Assembly: GCA_026008535.1 (NCBI GenBank)
Contig: BRKX01000006.1
Coordinates: 8,950,501-9,014,500 of the forward strand
Direction of reading: 5' to 3'
From: Perilla frutescens
Lineage: Eukaryota; Streptophyta; Magnoliopsida; Lamiales; Lamiaceae
DNA length: 64,000 nt
Below the pieces are notes generated by a model that was given only the letters and a program-made list of their open reading frames with translations, was not told the origin of the DNA and ran no database searches. Both the position numbers and the translations under genes were made by a program. Numbering within the stretch: position 1 is the first letter of the stretch; every line of letters begins with the position of its first letter. Positions 1 to 10,930 of the stretch are shown one piece after another.

Positions 1-475
1 CTTCTCACTGGGTGGCCATCAATTTCGTGGGGTAATCAACATGGGAATTTGAAAAAATATCGAGAGCGGATGGCAATGAATTTATTTGATATCACTGAAG
101 GCTGAATCATATTCTGATACTTAAGCATTATCTATTTTGCAACATCTTATTGCTATTTGTGAAGATTAACTATTCCAGCGCTACTGAAATGTTATGCTAG
201 CGCTAAAGACATTATCAAGGCGTTTAGGTAGAACTGGCAAACGCTAAGGACCTTTTATGCATGATTTCTAATATTCCAGTCTTATCTACATTATGTGTTT
301 CAATCTAATTGCAGCCAGGGTTCTTGCATGCCCATATTTTAGTATTAAAACAAATAACCTAGTGCTAATAATAATAAACCAACACTAAAAACATTCTAAG
401 TTCAAATTGATAAGAACAAAGTTACTTATTAGACTGAAACACATAATATAGATAAGATTGGAATACATAACATAT
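1..475. other. Intergenic flank with AGCGCT motifs
   Basis: No coding potential was seen. Two AGCGCT palindromes (177-182 and 199-204) and a related AACGCTAAGG (about 240-250) sit just beyond the 3' end of the MULE transposase gene. The same core is abundant on the other side of that gene (3180-5200), so this may be the inner part of the left terminal region of the element. The element's end is not identifiable here. Confidence 0.35.
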
Positions 476-2521
476 TCAATTGTTATGTTCGCTAACTCGG
501 AATGGGCATGTTCTCCGCGTATGCCCTTCTTCACCACATATGTTGCACGTCTTCCTTCTACGAGTTGAAGTCTCACCGTAGGAATGACGTCTCCTCATAT
601 TTGGACGACCAGCCTGACGCGTGATGATAGGTGATAATACTATTGTCTCAACAACGTCGGGCGGAACAACACACTCGGATGGATTCGGAAGTGAATGTAT
701 TGGTAATTCATAAGTGTCTCGCAGAGTTGACGTCTTGTAATAGGTCTCCACATAGTCATATATATGTTGACCATTATCCCTATACATGTACAAGGGAAAA
801 CAAATGAATGTATATCAAATTTATGCTGCAAACATTTTAAAAAATATTAATTTTCATACCGAATGGCAGCAGCAGCGTGAGAACATGGCATACGGTCTTC
901 TTGGAACTCACCACACTGACACTCTTGTGCATACAAATCGACTATAAAGTTTATTCTACCATCATTCACTTTGAAGGTCGATTGTGTACACTTTTTAACA
1001 GCATAGGAGTGTGATTTTTGCACTTCCACACTTAGCTTCCGCACAACCTCTTCAGTTAGATCATGAATTCTAGCATTTGCCACTCTTTTTCTCTCATCAA
1101 ACCACTGTTCGATTACGTGTCTGATAGTCTCAATCAGTGAGAAAATTGGCAAACGTCTAGCCCATAACAGGCGCCCATTGAATGTCTCGGCTGCATTCGA
1201 TGTGAGAAAACTATAGCGGCGAACAGGACACTTTGATTGAGCCCATTTTTCTGGCCCAGCACTCATAAGCTTGGAGTAGGCACCATCAGGACTTGTTGAT
1301 TTAATAGATGCCATAGCCTTCTCATACACTGATGGACGGTATGTATATGCCGCTTTGTTGTACATTTTGACAACACCTTGACCCCACCGTTTGATCTTGT
1401 TCAACAAATGATAATAGCAGATACCATGGGGTGTGCCTGGGTATACTTCTTCCACGGCATTACTTATGCTGATGTGTTGGTCGGATACGATCACCATCTC
1501 TGGATTGCATCCCTACGCTCTCCTGAGTTGTCTGAGAAACCAAATCCAAGATTCATCATTCTCGATCGGCCCGACTCCAACTGCCAGTGGAAAACAACTC
1601 TCGTTGCCGTCCTTTGTCACTGCAACAAATAAAATGCCCTTGTTCTTTCCTTTGAGATGTGTACCATCAATCACGATCACCGGTCTGCAACACATGGTAA
1701 ATGTTGTGCGACATGCTCCAAGCGCTACGAATAAGTATTTAAATCGCCCATTAGATTCGGTCTCAAACTCAGCAATAGTACCAGGATTGTATTGTTTCAG
1801 CATATACAAATATCGAGGAAGCATCTCAAATGATTTTTCATGTGCGCTATAGATCATCTTCATTGCCAAATTTCGTGCATGAAAAGCCACATGGTAGCTT
1901 GTCCGGATACCAAACTCCTGCAACAATTCAGACTGCATCTCCTTAGGCTTCATGATATATCTTTCATTACACATCTTGAGAGAAAAATAGGCTGCAATCA
2001 CTCTGGCACGTGCTTGTCTCGGGGAAACACTTCCCAAGTCTAAATAACAAGTATGTTCAGGCACAAACTTGTACACAATCCAAAAATCCCCTCTCGCTGA
2101 TGCACGTAATTCGAAAGGACAACCGCCACTATGTTTGCATATGCATTTCATTCGTGATCTACTCGAAATAGGCACTTTATATTCGGCGCGGTGCTCCATA
2201 TGCCACATTCCGATAGCAATTTTTAGATCATTTTTGCTCCAGAATGTTGACCCATGACGTAGTTGCCCATCTCCCATTCGATCCAAATCACTTACAACAA
2301 GTGACGCTGATGGAGCAACTGGAATAATTGGAATTAGCCAATTATTGTTTATTTCTTCTGCATCTGGAGATCCTATATCGCGGTTGATTGGTGGAGGTTG
2401 GCTTGGTCCGAGCATAGACATGAGCTTGTTTAAGCCGCCTTCTTTACGGATCCATGTGACGAACTCAGCAAATGTGTATTTAGTAAACCAAGTCGCATCT
2501 TCCCTCTCATCATCGTCATCG

Positions 2522-2552
<31 letters not shown>

Positions 2553-3138
2553 GAGCCCATTCTTCTTCTTCTTCTTCTTCTTCTTCTTCTTCTTCTTCTT
2601 CTTCTTCTTCTTCTTGTGCACCATCATAATGAGGTGTTGGGTCTGGACCGCAAGTACCACTTGCAATACCACTACCGCTACCGAAACACGTCTCAGAAAA
2701 CCAATCCGATGCATAAAACTTGTGAATATCATCGATAGAAGGCTCGTATCCGATCTCACAACCTGCAATCGATGACGGAACTGAAAAATTAAATGACGGT
2801 ATATACGGTTGCTCGTGGGGGCCTGTTACACCATCGGTACTTTGATTGTGCACAATATACACAGTGGGATCTTCCTCTCTGGCACACAAGCGTATGACGT
2901 CTTGATCAGTACTAAGAAGGGTCTTCACGGTCCTACCAGTACGAGATCGCGCTATGTAATACAACAAGTAGTCAAAACTCAATAAATTAGCTCACATCAT
3001 ACGATTGACACTCTCAGTTAGTGATGAGAGAGACAATGGATCAGCTTCAATGTAGGTAAGCTCCTCATCCCCGCCCACATATTCAGAACTTTCCCATTGA
3101 CCACCGTATCTTACAATCACACTTTGCCAAGACGTCAT
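476..3138 (-). pseudogene. Mutator-like (MULE) transposase, decayed copy 1
   Basis: Transposase of the MuDR/MURA superfamily, which would cut and reinsert DNA at terminal inverted repeats. Reading from 3138 downward: an N-terminal region beginning MTSWQSVIVRYGG; a Glu run and an Asp run; the MuDR N-terminal zinc-binding region (SRMKCICKHSGGCPF); the DDE core (VIVIDGTHLKGKNKG, then VIVSDQH); a SWIM zinc finger (CQCGEFQEDRMPCSHA); an 80-bp intron (780-859, GTATGA donor, TATAG acceptor); and a C-terminal zinc knuckle (CNICGEEGHTRRTC). Two in-frame nonsense codons break it: TGA at 2992-2994 and TAG at 1513-1515, the latter between RQLRRA and GCNPEMVIVSD, where the family continues without a gap. 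I chose the start by alignment with copy 2 (20068-22625), whose MSWQ start lies at the same point after a GCAG. It is probably inactive unless the stops are read through. Confidence 0.9.
2509..2615 (-). repeat. In-frame GAA and GAT microsatellites (poly-Glu, poly-Asp)
   Basis: Two trinucleotide runs lie within the MULE transposase reading frame. A TTC/GAA run (about 2560-2615) encodes roughly 21 glutamates and an ATC/GAT run (about 2509-2552) encodes roughly 14 aspartates. They are separated by a few codons and add one strongly acidic block to the N-terminal half. Antisense or shifted frames across them give spurious poly-Phe, poly-Lys or poly-Met ORFs. Confidence 0.9.
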
Positions 3139-3179
3139 CTGCATTCAGTCGATATATGAAACCATTATTTTGCTAGTTA

Positions 3180-3599
3180 ATTTTCTTTAGCGCTCATAAT
3201 TTTTTATTAGCGTTAGTGAATTTTCCTTAACGCTAGTAAATTTTCCTTAGCGTGAGAAAAGATTTCACGCACGATTATGAGAAATTTATAGTATTAATAA
3301 TTTATAGTATTTCGTACTAAATGTTGGGTCATTTATAGAAAATCATTCTATTCGTTAAGGCAAGTAAGAGAATTCTATCGCTAACTTAATATTAATTAGC
3401 ATGAAGGATAAACTATCACTGCGAAAGAAATACTAAAAATGGCTAATAAATGCTTAACTAAAGATACAATGTCAAATAATAACAAATTACATTAAACTAT
3501 AACAAAAATTTTACGTTTGCACTTGTTAGGTCATGTTTTTTTTTTTACTTTTTGCATATGAGTAAATCAAATAAAATAAATTAATTTTTTTTTATATGA
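3180..3599. repeat. Degenerate first copy of AGCGCT-rich repeat
   Basis: This region holds spaced motifs of the type TTAGCGCT / TTAGCGTTAGTGAATTTTCC / TTAACGCTAGTAAATTTTCC (3185-3260), followed by GATTTCACGC and GAGAAATTT. Near 3515-3600 comes the CTTGTTAGGTCAT...GAGTAAA tail. Order and motifs match the three better copies downstream (3600-5468), so this is an older or rearranged copy. It directly adjoins the 5' end of the MULE transposase gene. Confidence 0.5.
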
Positions 3600-4050
3600 A
3601 TCAATTGCATGAAAAATACAATCATACAAGTACATTTCAAGTTGAAAATATATTTATTCGAAACAACTAACCTTAGCGCTGGTAAATTTTCTTTAGCATC
3701 TGTTAAATTTTCCTTTAGCACCGGTAAATGTTCATTAGCGCTGGAAAGATTTCACAAGCAATCCTGAGAAATTTCATAATTTAAAAGTGTGTATACATAT
3801 TCTTACTATTAAAACATGTAATTCTAATTTAATAAAAAAAAAGAGTTGAAAAAATTACCTCCAAACTTTAATCGAGATGGAATGAGAGAAAAATGAGTGT
3901 ATAGTTGGAGAATATATACACACACTATTGTCACATGTGTGAATGATATTTTTTGAGATTGCATGTGAATTTTTTCCTTTGTACTTGTTAGGTCATATCA
4001 TTTTTACTTTATGCATGTGAGTAAAATAAAATTAATTTTGTTTTATAGGA
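3600..4050 (+). repeat. 450-bp repeat unit A
   Basis: The unit runs from ATCAATTGCATGAAAAATA through a cluster of short motifs (TTAGCGCTGGTAAATTTTC and variants, about 3670-3750). It continues with GATTTCAC...GAGAAATTTC, a conserved GTGTGTATACATATTCTTA block, and a GAGTGTATAGTTGGAGAATATATACACACACTA block, and ends at the GTGAGTAAAATAAAATTAATTTTG tail. It is directly followed by unit B. It has no coding capacity. Confidence 0.85.
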
Positions 4051-4497
4051 ATCAATTGCATGAAAAATAAAATTATACAAGTACATTTAAAGTTGAAAAT
4101 ATATTTATTCGAAACAATTAACCTTAGCGCTGGTAAATTTTCTTTAGCGTCTGTTAAATTTTTCTTTAGCGTCGGTAAATGTTCATTAGCGCTGGAAAGA
4201 TTTCATGAGCAATCATGAGAAATTTCGTAATTTAAAAGTGTGTATACATATTCTTATTATTAAAACATGTAATTCTAATTAAATAGAAAAAAGAGTTGAA
4301 AAAATTACCTCCAAACTTTAATCGAGATGGAATGAGAGAAAAATGAGTGTATAGTTGGGGAATATATACACACACTAATGTCACATGTATGAATGATATT
4401 TTTTTAGATTGCATGTGAATTTTTTCCTTTGTACTTGTTAGATCATATCATTTTTGCTTTATGCATGTGAGTAAAATAAAATTAATTTTGTTTTATA
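4051..4497 (+). repeat. 450-bp repeat unit B (tandem with A)
   Basis: Near-identical to unit A over its full length, head to tail with it. The short motifs here are the best preserved: AGCGCTGG, AGCGTCTG, AGCGTCGG and AGCGCTGG in succession at about 4125-4195. It ends at ATTTTGTTTTATA, after which sequence similarity stops. Confidence 0.85.
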
Positions 4498-5036
4498 TTA
4501 TGAATCCACTATCACCATCTTCGTTTTACCATATCATACATCATTCACAATGATCAAATATTCAAGTGCTATATCATTTGTTTATAAATCAAGCCACATT
4601 AATTGGCATGTGCCGTCAAAATTATTGTGACAAAAAAAATCTCATTACTATATTCAATATCATGAATTATTAGAGAATTCTAATTTACATCTAACTATCT
4701 AGGATTATCGAATATCAATTAAAGCATCACATAATGCCAAATTAACATCCACAAAAAAAGATCATATTCCTATAAAATATAAATAATAGTGATCACATTA
4801 TTTTTATCAAATATAAGCATCACTTTACAAAAATAAAAGTATTTACAAAATCAATAAAAGCATACTCGCCTACTATTCACAACAAATTTTCCACACGAAG
4901 ATTATAACATAATCAAGTCTAGCATCATCCACACCAAGATTATAACATCGCCAACAATATTAATTACACCACTACAAATTCTAATAAATATTAAAATTAT
5001 CAAATTCACAATTACACTAAACTAGCATTATCAAAC
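4498..5036. other. AT-rich spacer between repeat units
   Basis: About 540 bp of AT-rich unique-looking sequence separates repeat units B and C. No ORF, splice-site pattern or terminal repeat was seen. It could be an insertion that separated C from the tandem pair, but I found no target duplication. Confidence 0.4.
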
Positions 5037-5468
5037 ATCAATTGCATGAAAAATACAATTATACAAGTACATTTCAAGTTGAAAATATATTTATTCGAAA
5101 CAACTAACCTTAGCGCTGGTAAATTTTCTTTAGCGTCTGTTAAAGTTTCCTTTAGCACCGGTAAATGTTCATTAGCGCTGGAAAGATTTCACGAGCAATC
5201 ATGAGAAATTTCGTAATTTAAAAGTGTGTATACATATTCTTACTATTAAAACATGAAATTCTAATTTAATAGAAAAAAGAGTTGAAAAAATTACCTCCAA
5301 GCTTTAATCTAGATGGAATGAGAGAAAAATGAGTGTATAGTTGGGGAATATATACACACACTAATGTCACATGTGTGAATCATATTTTTTGAGATTGCAT
5401 GTGAATTTTTATTTTTGTACGTACTTGTTAGGTCATATCATTTTTTTACTTTATGCATGTGAGTAAAA
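5037..5468 (+). repeat. 450-bp repeat unit C
   Basis: Third good copy of the repeat, same orientation as A and B, starting at ATCAATTGCATG and ending at GTGAGTAAAA. It keeps the AGCGCTGGTAAATTTTC motif cluster (about 5110-5185) and the TATACACACACTAATGTCACATG block. Confidence 0.85.
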
Positions 5469-5528
5469 AAACAAAATTCATGGCTTGTCTATGTGATGTG
5501 GGTCACTTTTTGATTTTGTGAGTACAAT

Positions 5529-5569
5529 TAAATATATATATATATATATCTATATATGTATATATAATG
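5529..5569. repeat. AT dinucleotide microsatellite
   Basis: Interrupted (AT)n tract with a few C or G interruptions, in non-coding sequence. Confidence 0.8.
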
Positions 5570-7060
5570 AAAAAGTCACGCATAGAATATGTGAATGAGA
5601 GTGTTCACCTACCAAAAAGCAAAGTTGGATGTTTTTTTTTTTTAAATCATCCACCTACCAAAAAGCAAAAGTAAAAGTTATGGAAAGTACATTGTGGAAA
5701 TGTGTGCAATCATTTCACCATGCTAATGCTTAGATTTTAGTGTGTCATTATTGTATGAAAATATGTGCAATCATTTCACAATTTACTTTTAAGGGTAGCG
5801 AGGCAAATTTGTTTATGGAGTGCAAATTATATAACCATCTATCTATTTTTGCAAATTAGCATTCTAAATTGACTAGTTTTGATAAATACCACTTAATAAA
5901 ACACGTAGCACAAATTTCCCCCATTTCAACCAAGTCATCAAAAATACATGTCCTTCAATCTGTTAAACCCCTGAACATGCCTGCATTTTAACATAGGAAC
6001 AAATACTTTAACCAACTACTGCTCCAAACTCTTCTACCCAAATCGAGAGTCAGATCAAATCCATAAACTAAATTAGGATTTCAATTGCTTAGTTTTTTTT
6101 TTAGATTATAGGGCTACAACAACTCACTTACTTGGTAAGCCTATTTCTAGTGCAAATTTCTGTATTTGCTGTATAAAATCATATATCAGTAATCTCAGCA
6201 TATTTCCAAATTTGAATTTACTAAAAATCATGAATTCATATCAATGTAATCCATCAACTCATACTGCATAATGCATCAATTCAACACCAAAAATAAGAAT
6301 CTCGCCCTTAATTAAATTCTCCGAGACCATTTTCAAACTATCAGATTCCAATCAAAATCTTTCATACTCAAATATGTGAATTCCATACTATAGGTATTTC
6401 AGAATTTAGAGCCATATATTGTAGAATTTAAAAAAAAAAGAATTAGAGAGAGAGAAGCTGTTGGGTTGAGTCGAAGCAGGGGAGGGCGTCGTCGACTGGG
6501 CTTGGTCTCGGCGACGCTAGTCTGAGTCGTGTCAGAGGTCTGCGTTTCACCGCTTAATCGCCGGCGTCGTACAAGGTCCGGAGGAAGTCGAGTCGCCAAG
6601 AGCTTGCTTCGTGTTGTCGTTGTGGTTGAATTTGTGTCGAGCTGTTTTATGATTGAAGTTGTCGGCCTAGGTTGCAGCAAGTGCGGCTGCAGGCCCAGGT
6701 CGGGGTCTTCGCGTCGTCGGCGGGCGGCGGTAAGCTCACCGGCGTCGGGAAAAAGAAAAAGAAGAAAAAGAAAAAGGGAGAAGTAGAATTAGGGATTTTG
6801 GGAGTGAATTTGGGGATTTTCGATTTGTGTTCTATTCTTCCTATCATGATTTTGCAAGGAAGATGAAAATAAATTGGGGTTTAGAGATTTAGGCAAGCAA
6901 TTTTGATTTCTATATATGTTCTTCTTTTTCCAGTCGATCGAGAAAGAGGGAGAGACTGGTGAGAGAAAAGAGCTATGAAGTGAATTAAGAATTTTGTTTA
7001 CATCAAATGTGTCGTGATTTCCTTGAAAGAAGAAGGGATGATTTAATTGCAATTAAGTAA
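5570..7060. other. Non-coding; GC-rich island at 6440-6790
   Basis: There is no recognisable gene. A CpG-rich stretch (about 6470-6750, many GTCG/GGCG triplets) interrupts the AT-rich DNA. Similar GC-rich blocks occur in the 5' part of the minus-strand LTR at about 54180-54440. This may therefore be the leader part of the LTR that ends at 8632, but its left boundary could not be fixed. Short ORFs on both strands here look like random products of the GC-rich sequence. Confidence 0.35.
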
Positions 7061-8632
7061 ACTGCATAATGGCCCATCTTCATTATTTTCCTGAAATTAG
7101 AAAAAAGCCCCCATAAGATATAAAAATTTCATAATCACTTATAATTGTTAAAAATACATTTGGATCCTATAAATTTTTCAGAAATTAATACCTAGCCCAA
7201 AATTTCATAACCCATAAATTTCCTAATTTTCAGATTTATTAAAATTAAAATTAACCCAAATTATTTAATTTATACAATTATTTTTGTATCAGGAGCATGT
7301 GTTATTGAAAAATTCTAAAACTCTCAAACTATAGTCTTGGCATATATAGGATGACCCTTGAATATTTTCGTAATTTTTGAACGGTTAAAAAGTGTTGTGG
7401 TACAAATCTGATAAAAATCGATTAAAATGGCAAATTATGAAAAGTGACCTCTGCAAAATCTTTTGATTCTAATAAATCAAAAATAATATTTTAGAAATTA
7501 TTCTCTTTTGCGGTAAATGCATACGAGGTCTCTAGAGTCATGTGATTTATTATTAAAAGAATAAAATTTAATAATAGCTCAAATTACAGTAGATTAATTC
7601 CTGAAAATATAGCGATTATTCTGAGTCGAATATCGACCCTTATAGGACCTGCAGAGCCTGCTAGGATAATGAACCATTTTTGAAGTTATTGTGCCGCCAT
7701 GTGCTCGTCATCCAGGTGGGCTATATTTTTCTCAAATTTATGTTCAGCTAATAAGCTCAACTATTTATCAACTGAGAAGCATGAATATCTGTATCAAAAT
7801 GATTTCTTTCACTATTCGCATTCACCAGTATCCTACGAAAACATTGAGTGCTTAACTAGACTCGAGTTCGGATCCTTAAAGCTTTGGGACCGTATACACT
7901 ATCCTTTATTAGACAGCCGGGCTGGAGGACGTGTATGTAAGTTAAGACACTGTAGGAAGGGACAGTGAGATAGAGCATGCAAGTAAGGTTAAAAGAAGCT
8001 TTGTATACATGGAACGCTTTTGAGATTTGAAATCTTTCCATTGTTATACTTGTGTGGATACGATATTCATATTTATAAAATGTTTGTGAACTGTTTATCA
8101 AAATCTGCCCACTGGGTACACTAGTACTCAGCCCAAATCTTTTCTAAAATATTTTCAGGTTGAGAGGCAGGCTGGAAGATGATGGAGCTGAGGCCAAGGG
8201 CTGGCTTTTTGTTATATGCTTGCTCTCTCTATGTTGTTCAGAAATCTTAGATACTCTAAATCAATTAAGTGTTTGCAAACAATTTTACTTGAGTTGTGCT
8301 CCGCGCTTGTTCCGTTCACTCTGATATAGCTTGTCTTTAATTATTTGAAGTATGTTAAAATTTCAGCATTTTGCTATAATGTTCCTTTATAATTGTTGAC
8401 GGGATAAATTCCCTTTGATGATTAGTATATTATTCAGGTTCTTTCTAAACGCATTAGTGCGTGGTTTTATTACAGTTACAGAGGTTATGCTGCTCAAATT
8501 TCTGGGAAATATAACATATTCTTGTTCCAAAACTATTTCATTTAATTATCTTTATGCAACAACCCCTTTCCCCTTCCCCAGTAGCGCACTGGTCCCTTGT
8601 CACTATTCTTCCAAGATCGGGGCGTTACAAAA
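7061..8632 (+). mobile_element. LTR of Ty3/gypsy type (3' part; left end not found)
   Basis: The right terminus is clear: GGGGCGTTACA at 8632, the reverse complement of the common plant LTR start TGTAACGCCCC. It sits inside the Athila-like gag, whose reading frame stops matching exactly there. Internally, CACTGGGTACACTAGTACTCAGCCC (split: CACTGGGTACAC at about 8110, then TAGTACTCAGCCC) and TTTTCAGGTTGAG match the LTRs at 27843 and 51703. The element is in + orientation. Immediate flanking bases at the right end are AAATA; a matching left junction was not proven. It looks like a solo or truncated LTR, as no gag-pol of this family is nearby. Confidence 0.65.
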
Positions 8633-9315
8633 TAGTTAGTGAGCAATTGATATTCAGAGAACCCGTGGTCTGGACATTTACGGCACAATTGCTGGAATCT
8701 CTCCCAATAATCAACCAAACTCTCATTTTGCTTCTGCTTTATGCTGCTAATCGCCATTCTCAAATTTGCAGCTCTGGACTCCGGGAAGAACTTGCGCAGA
8801 AATTGTCCTTCCAACTCATTCCAAGTGGTAATCGAACCAGATAGAAGATCAAATAGCCAATCTCTAGCCCTGCCTTGCAAAGTATAAGAAAAAGTTAGTA
8901 GCCTCAAATTATCATCAGAAAAACCTTGAGGGCGAAGAGTCGAGCAAACTAGATCAAATTCAGCTAAGTGCTTGTCTGCACTTTCTCCAGGCAGATTGCT
9001 GAACTTAGGCAAGTCCTGGATGAAATCAGGTCGTATCTCAGAATTATTTGCAATCGTAGGCAGCATGATGCAAATGGGTCGATTGTTTCTGTGGCGACCC
9101 AACTCCCTGATTAGAGGTTCAGGCTCAGGCACATTCTCGAGAGCTCGATTCCCGTTGTTAGCCATGTCTTCCTTGAACAAATGATGAAGATCAAATGTTC
9201 CCAGATCAGATGCGGAAGCTCCTTTAGATTCTCTTGCAAAATTCCTCGATCGTCGTAAAGTCCTTTCCGGTTCTGGATTGAATTATAGACTTTCTTTTTG
9301 TGAGGATCGAGTCAT
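8633..9315 (-). pseudogene. Athila-like Ty3/gypsy gag, truncated
   Basis: N-terminal part of a retrotransposon capsid protein. From the ATG at 9315 the frame reads MTRSSQKESL, then a TAA stop (9283-9285), then FNPEPERTLRRSRN. A conserved Retrotrans_gag region follows: DFIQDLPKFSNLPGE, TFSYTLQGRARDWLF, GSITTWNELEGQFLRKFFP, DYWERFQQLC and CPDHGFSEYQLLTNYF. The protein is then cut by the LTR whose terminus is at 8632. The next in-frame ATG is at 9165. No protease, RT or integrase follows. The order LTR, PBS, gag on the minus strand is normal for the start of a Ty3 element. The FNPEPERTLR start and the tRNA-Asp-type PBS point to the Athila lineage. Confidence 0.85.
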
Positions 9316-9390
9316 GCACTGGAAAAACAAAACAAAATAAAAAGAAATGGCAAACTGAAAATTTTAGAATAATTACTGCTTAAAAACCGA

Positions 9391-9408
9391 TCCCCGGCAA
9401 TGGCGCCA
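9391..9408 (-). promoter_or_regulatory. Retrotransposon primer binding site (tRNA-Asp type)
   Basis: The minus strand reads TGGCGCCATTGCCGGGGA, complementary to the 3' end of plant tRNA-Asp except for one base (A where G is usual). It lies between the LTR end (CGCACCA plus a short spacer) and the gag start 76 bp downstream, the expected place for priming minus-strand cDNA synthesis. Confidence 0.85.
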
Positions 9409-10377
9409 AAATTTGGTGCGTCGTTTTTCACCAAAAATAATCCGACACGCAGTCGGTATGCCCATACTACCCAGAATAGTAGCAAGCAAGATCGTCTCTC
9501 AAAGGACCGGTGAGAACTATTCGAACCTTCAGTTTGTAGTAACCAACTTTCCACACGAATATCTTGATTATAATGTAAAAACCAAATTTAAAAGCAATTA
9601 AACAAATGTAGTTTTCTTCAAAAATTAAAAGGCATTCCGGCTTCCAATTAACTCTACCCTAGTTTAATCATTCCGATCATTGACGCAATGATAACTTCAA
9701 CTAATGCATGCAAACCAGTTATAGCTGCCGAAGACACTTACTGACACAGCCTAATTTCTCCTTAGTTTCTCAATAATCAGGAAGACACTTCACTAATTAT
9801 TTCCCTAATCAATTGACAACCGTAAGAGACACTTTATAGATTTAATGAGCCGACAACGTTAAACACTAGAGAAACCCGATTCAAAACCAACAGACTCTGA
9901 CACAGGACCGTTGAATTTAGACTGTTATTCCCTCGATTCTAAAGAATCTTTGTGCCACTAATTAAACTTAAAACACAATTACGGATGACCGGTTTAATTG
10001 GCTACTAATTAATTCCGATCTACTAAATATTCGAGACTATCTAGCAGGGACGAAACAATTAACAACTTTAAACACCGAGAATCACAGATACATGTAATTA
10101 ATTAAAATAGAAAGAACAATTAGATCTCACAGAATGATTATGCCAGGGCTTTGTTAATCTTCACCGGAATAAAACGCGCTTAGCTTGAATTCATAATTGG
10201 ATTGGCACTTCAAAAATTAATTGATAGAAAGAATGATGAAGAAAGGAATGAAAAATTGAATTGAATCGTGAACTCTGCAGAGAAAAATCATTTTTTTTCT
10301 ATTGTTTCTAGTGTTGGAATTAATCTGTACTGCAATGGATAGAGTCCTACTCTATCTAAAAGTCTTTTTATACTAAT

Positions 10378-10405
10378 CCTTAATTAATTAATTAATTAAT
10401 TAAAA
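10378..10405. repeat. TTAA tetranucleotide repeat
   Basis: (TTAA)n run of about 27 bp, immediately upstream (on the minus strand) of the TATA-like box of the LTR. Confidence 0.85.
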
Positions 10406-10540
10406 AGCATCATAATCCTAATCCAACTAGGAAAATAATAAAAATAAAATCCAAAAGTAATAAAATAAGCTAGAATTTTCGTCCAGGCCCAAAGCTGGTG
10501 CAGATCCACTATCTCCAGCCCAAATTCTCCCATAATTCAT

Positions 10541-10564
10541 CAGTCGGTATGCTCATACCGACTG
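10541..10564. repeat. Perfect 11-bp inverted repeat
   Basis: CAGTCGGTATG, two bases, CATACCGACTG: a 24-bp near-perfect palindrome within the Athila-like LTR. The left arm recurs at 9450-9460 followed by CCCATAC, a partly decayed version of the same hairpin. Confidence 0.9.
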
Positions 10565-10666
10565 CTTTCCAGACTCTTCAGCTTTTCTTCAATCCAATTG
10601 CGTCCAAACCCTCCAAAATATTGCCATTATCTCCACTTTCATGTTAACCACCTGAAATCAACCACA

Positions 10667-10930
10667 AGATACAATTCCTCCACAAAACTTGACCAAGGGA
10701 TGAGTAATACTGCAAAAATATACAAAAAAAGACCTAAAATATATATGAAATAATAACCTAATCACCATTTTTCTTTTTAAATATTTATTTGTACCAAAAT
10801 ATAATAGAAGATCATAAAATGAATATATATATATATATATAATACAAATGTATAATACATATAGATAAAAAAGCACCTTGGATTAATGAACCATCAACAC
10901 ATCATAAATTCCATCTGTTATACACAAATA
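10667..10930. other. AT-rich non-coding DNA with AT microsatellite
   Basis: Low-complexity AT-rich sequence with a short (AT)n run near 10823-10842. Nothing else was identified. Confidence 0.5.

Larger units (their letters stand above)
9414..10666 (-). mobile_element. 5' LTR of the Athila-like element
   Basis: The LTR is placed by its position just upstream of the PBS. It ends ...CGCACCA and its start is tentatively TGTGGTTG at 10666 (approximate). A TATA-like box GTATAAAAAG on the minus strand at about 10370-10380 fits an LTR promoter. Two copies of CAGTCGGTATG occur near its two ends, one of them in a perfect hairpin (10541-10564). No matching 3' LTR is in the window. Confidence 0.6.

Noticed and set aside
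2345..2775. ORFs with poly-Ser, poly-Phe or poly-Lys/Met across the trinucleotide repeats
   Set aside because: They are other-frame readings of the GAA/GAT microsatellites in the MULE transposase gene.
2952..2995. A 44-bp GT-AG intron near the start of MULE copy 1
   Set aside because: Too short for a plant intron, and the frame continues through it with only a TGA stop. The residues LSFDYLLYYIARSRTGR look coding, so a nonsense mutation is the simpler reading.
5755..6375. AAATA|TGTG junctions (about 5755 and 6365) as the left end of the LTR ending at 8632
   Set aside because: AAATA follows the LTR at 8633-8637, but neither candidate start resembles TGTAACG and neither is followed by continued gag sequence. 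AAATA is common in AT-rich DNA.
6399..6786. Arg/Ser-rich ORFs on both strands of the GC-rich island
   Set aside because: No domain, no splice context, and both strands are equally open. Probably base-composition effects in an LTR leader.
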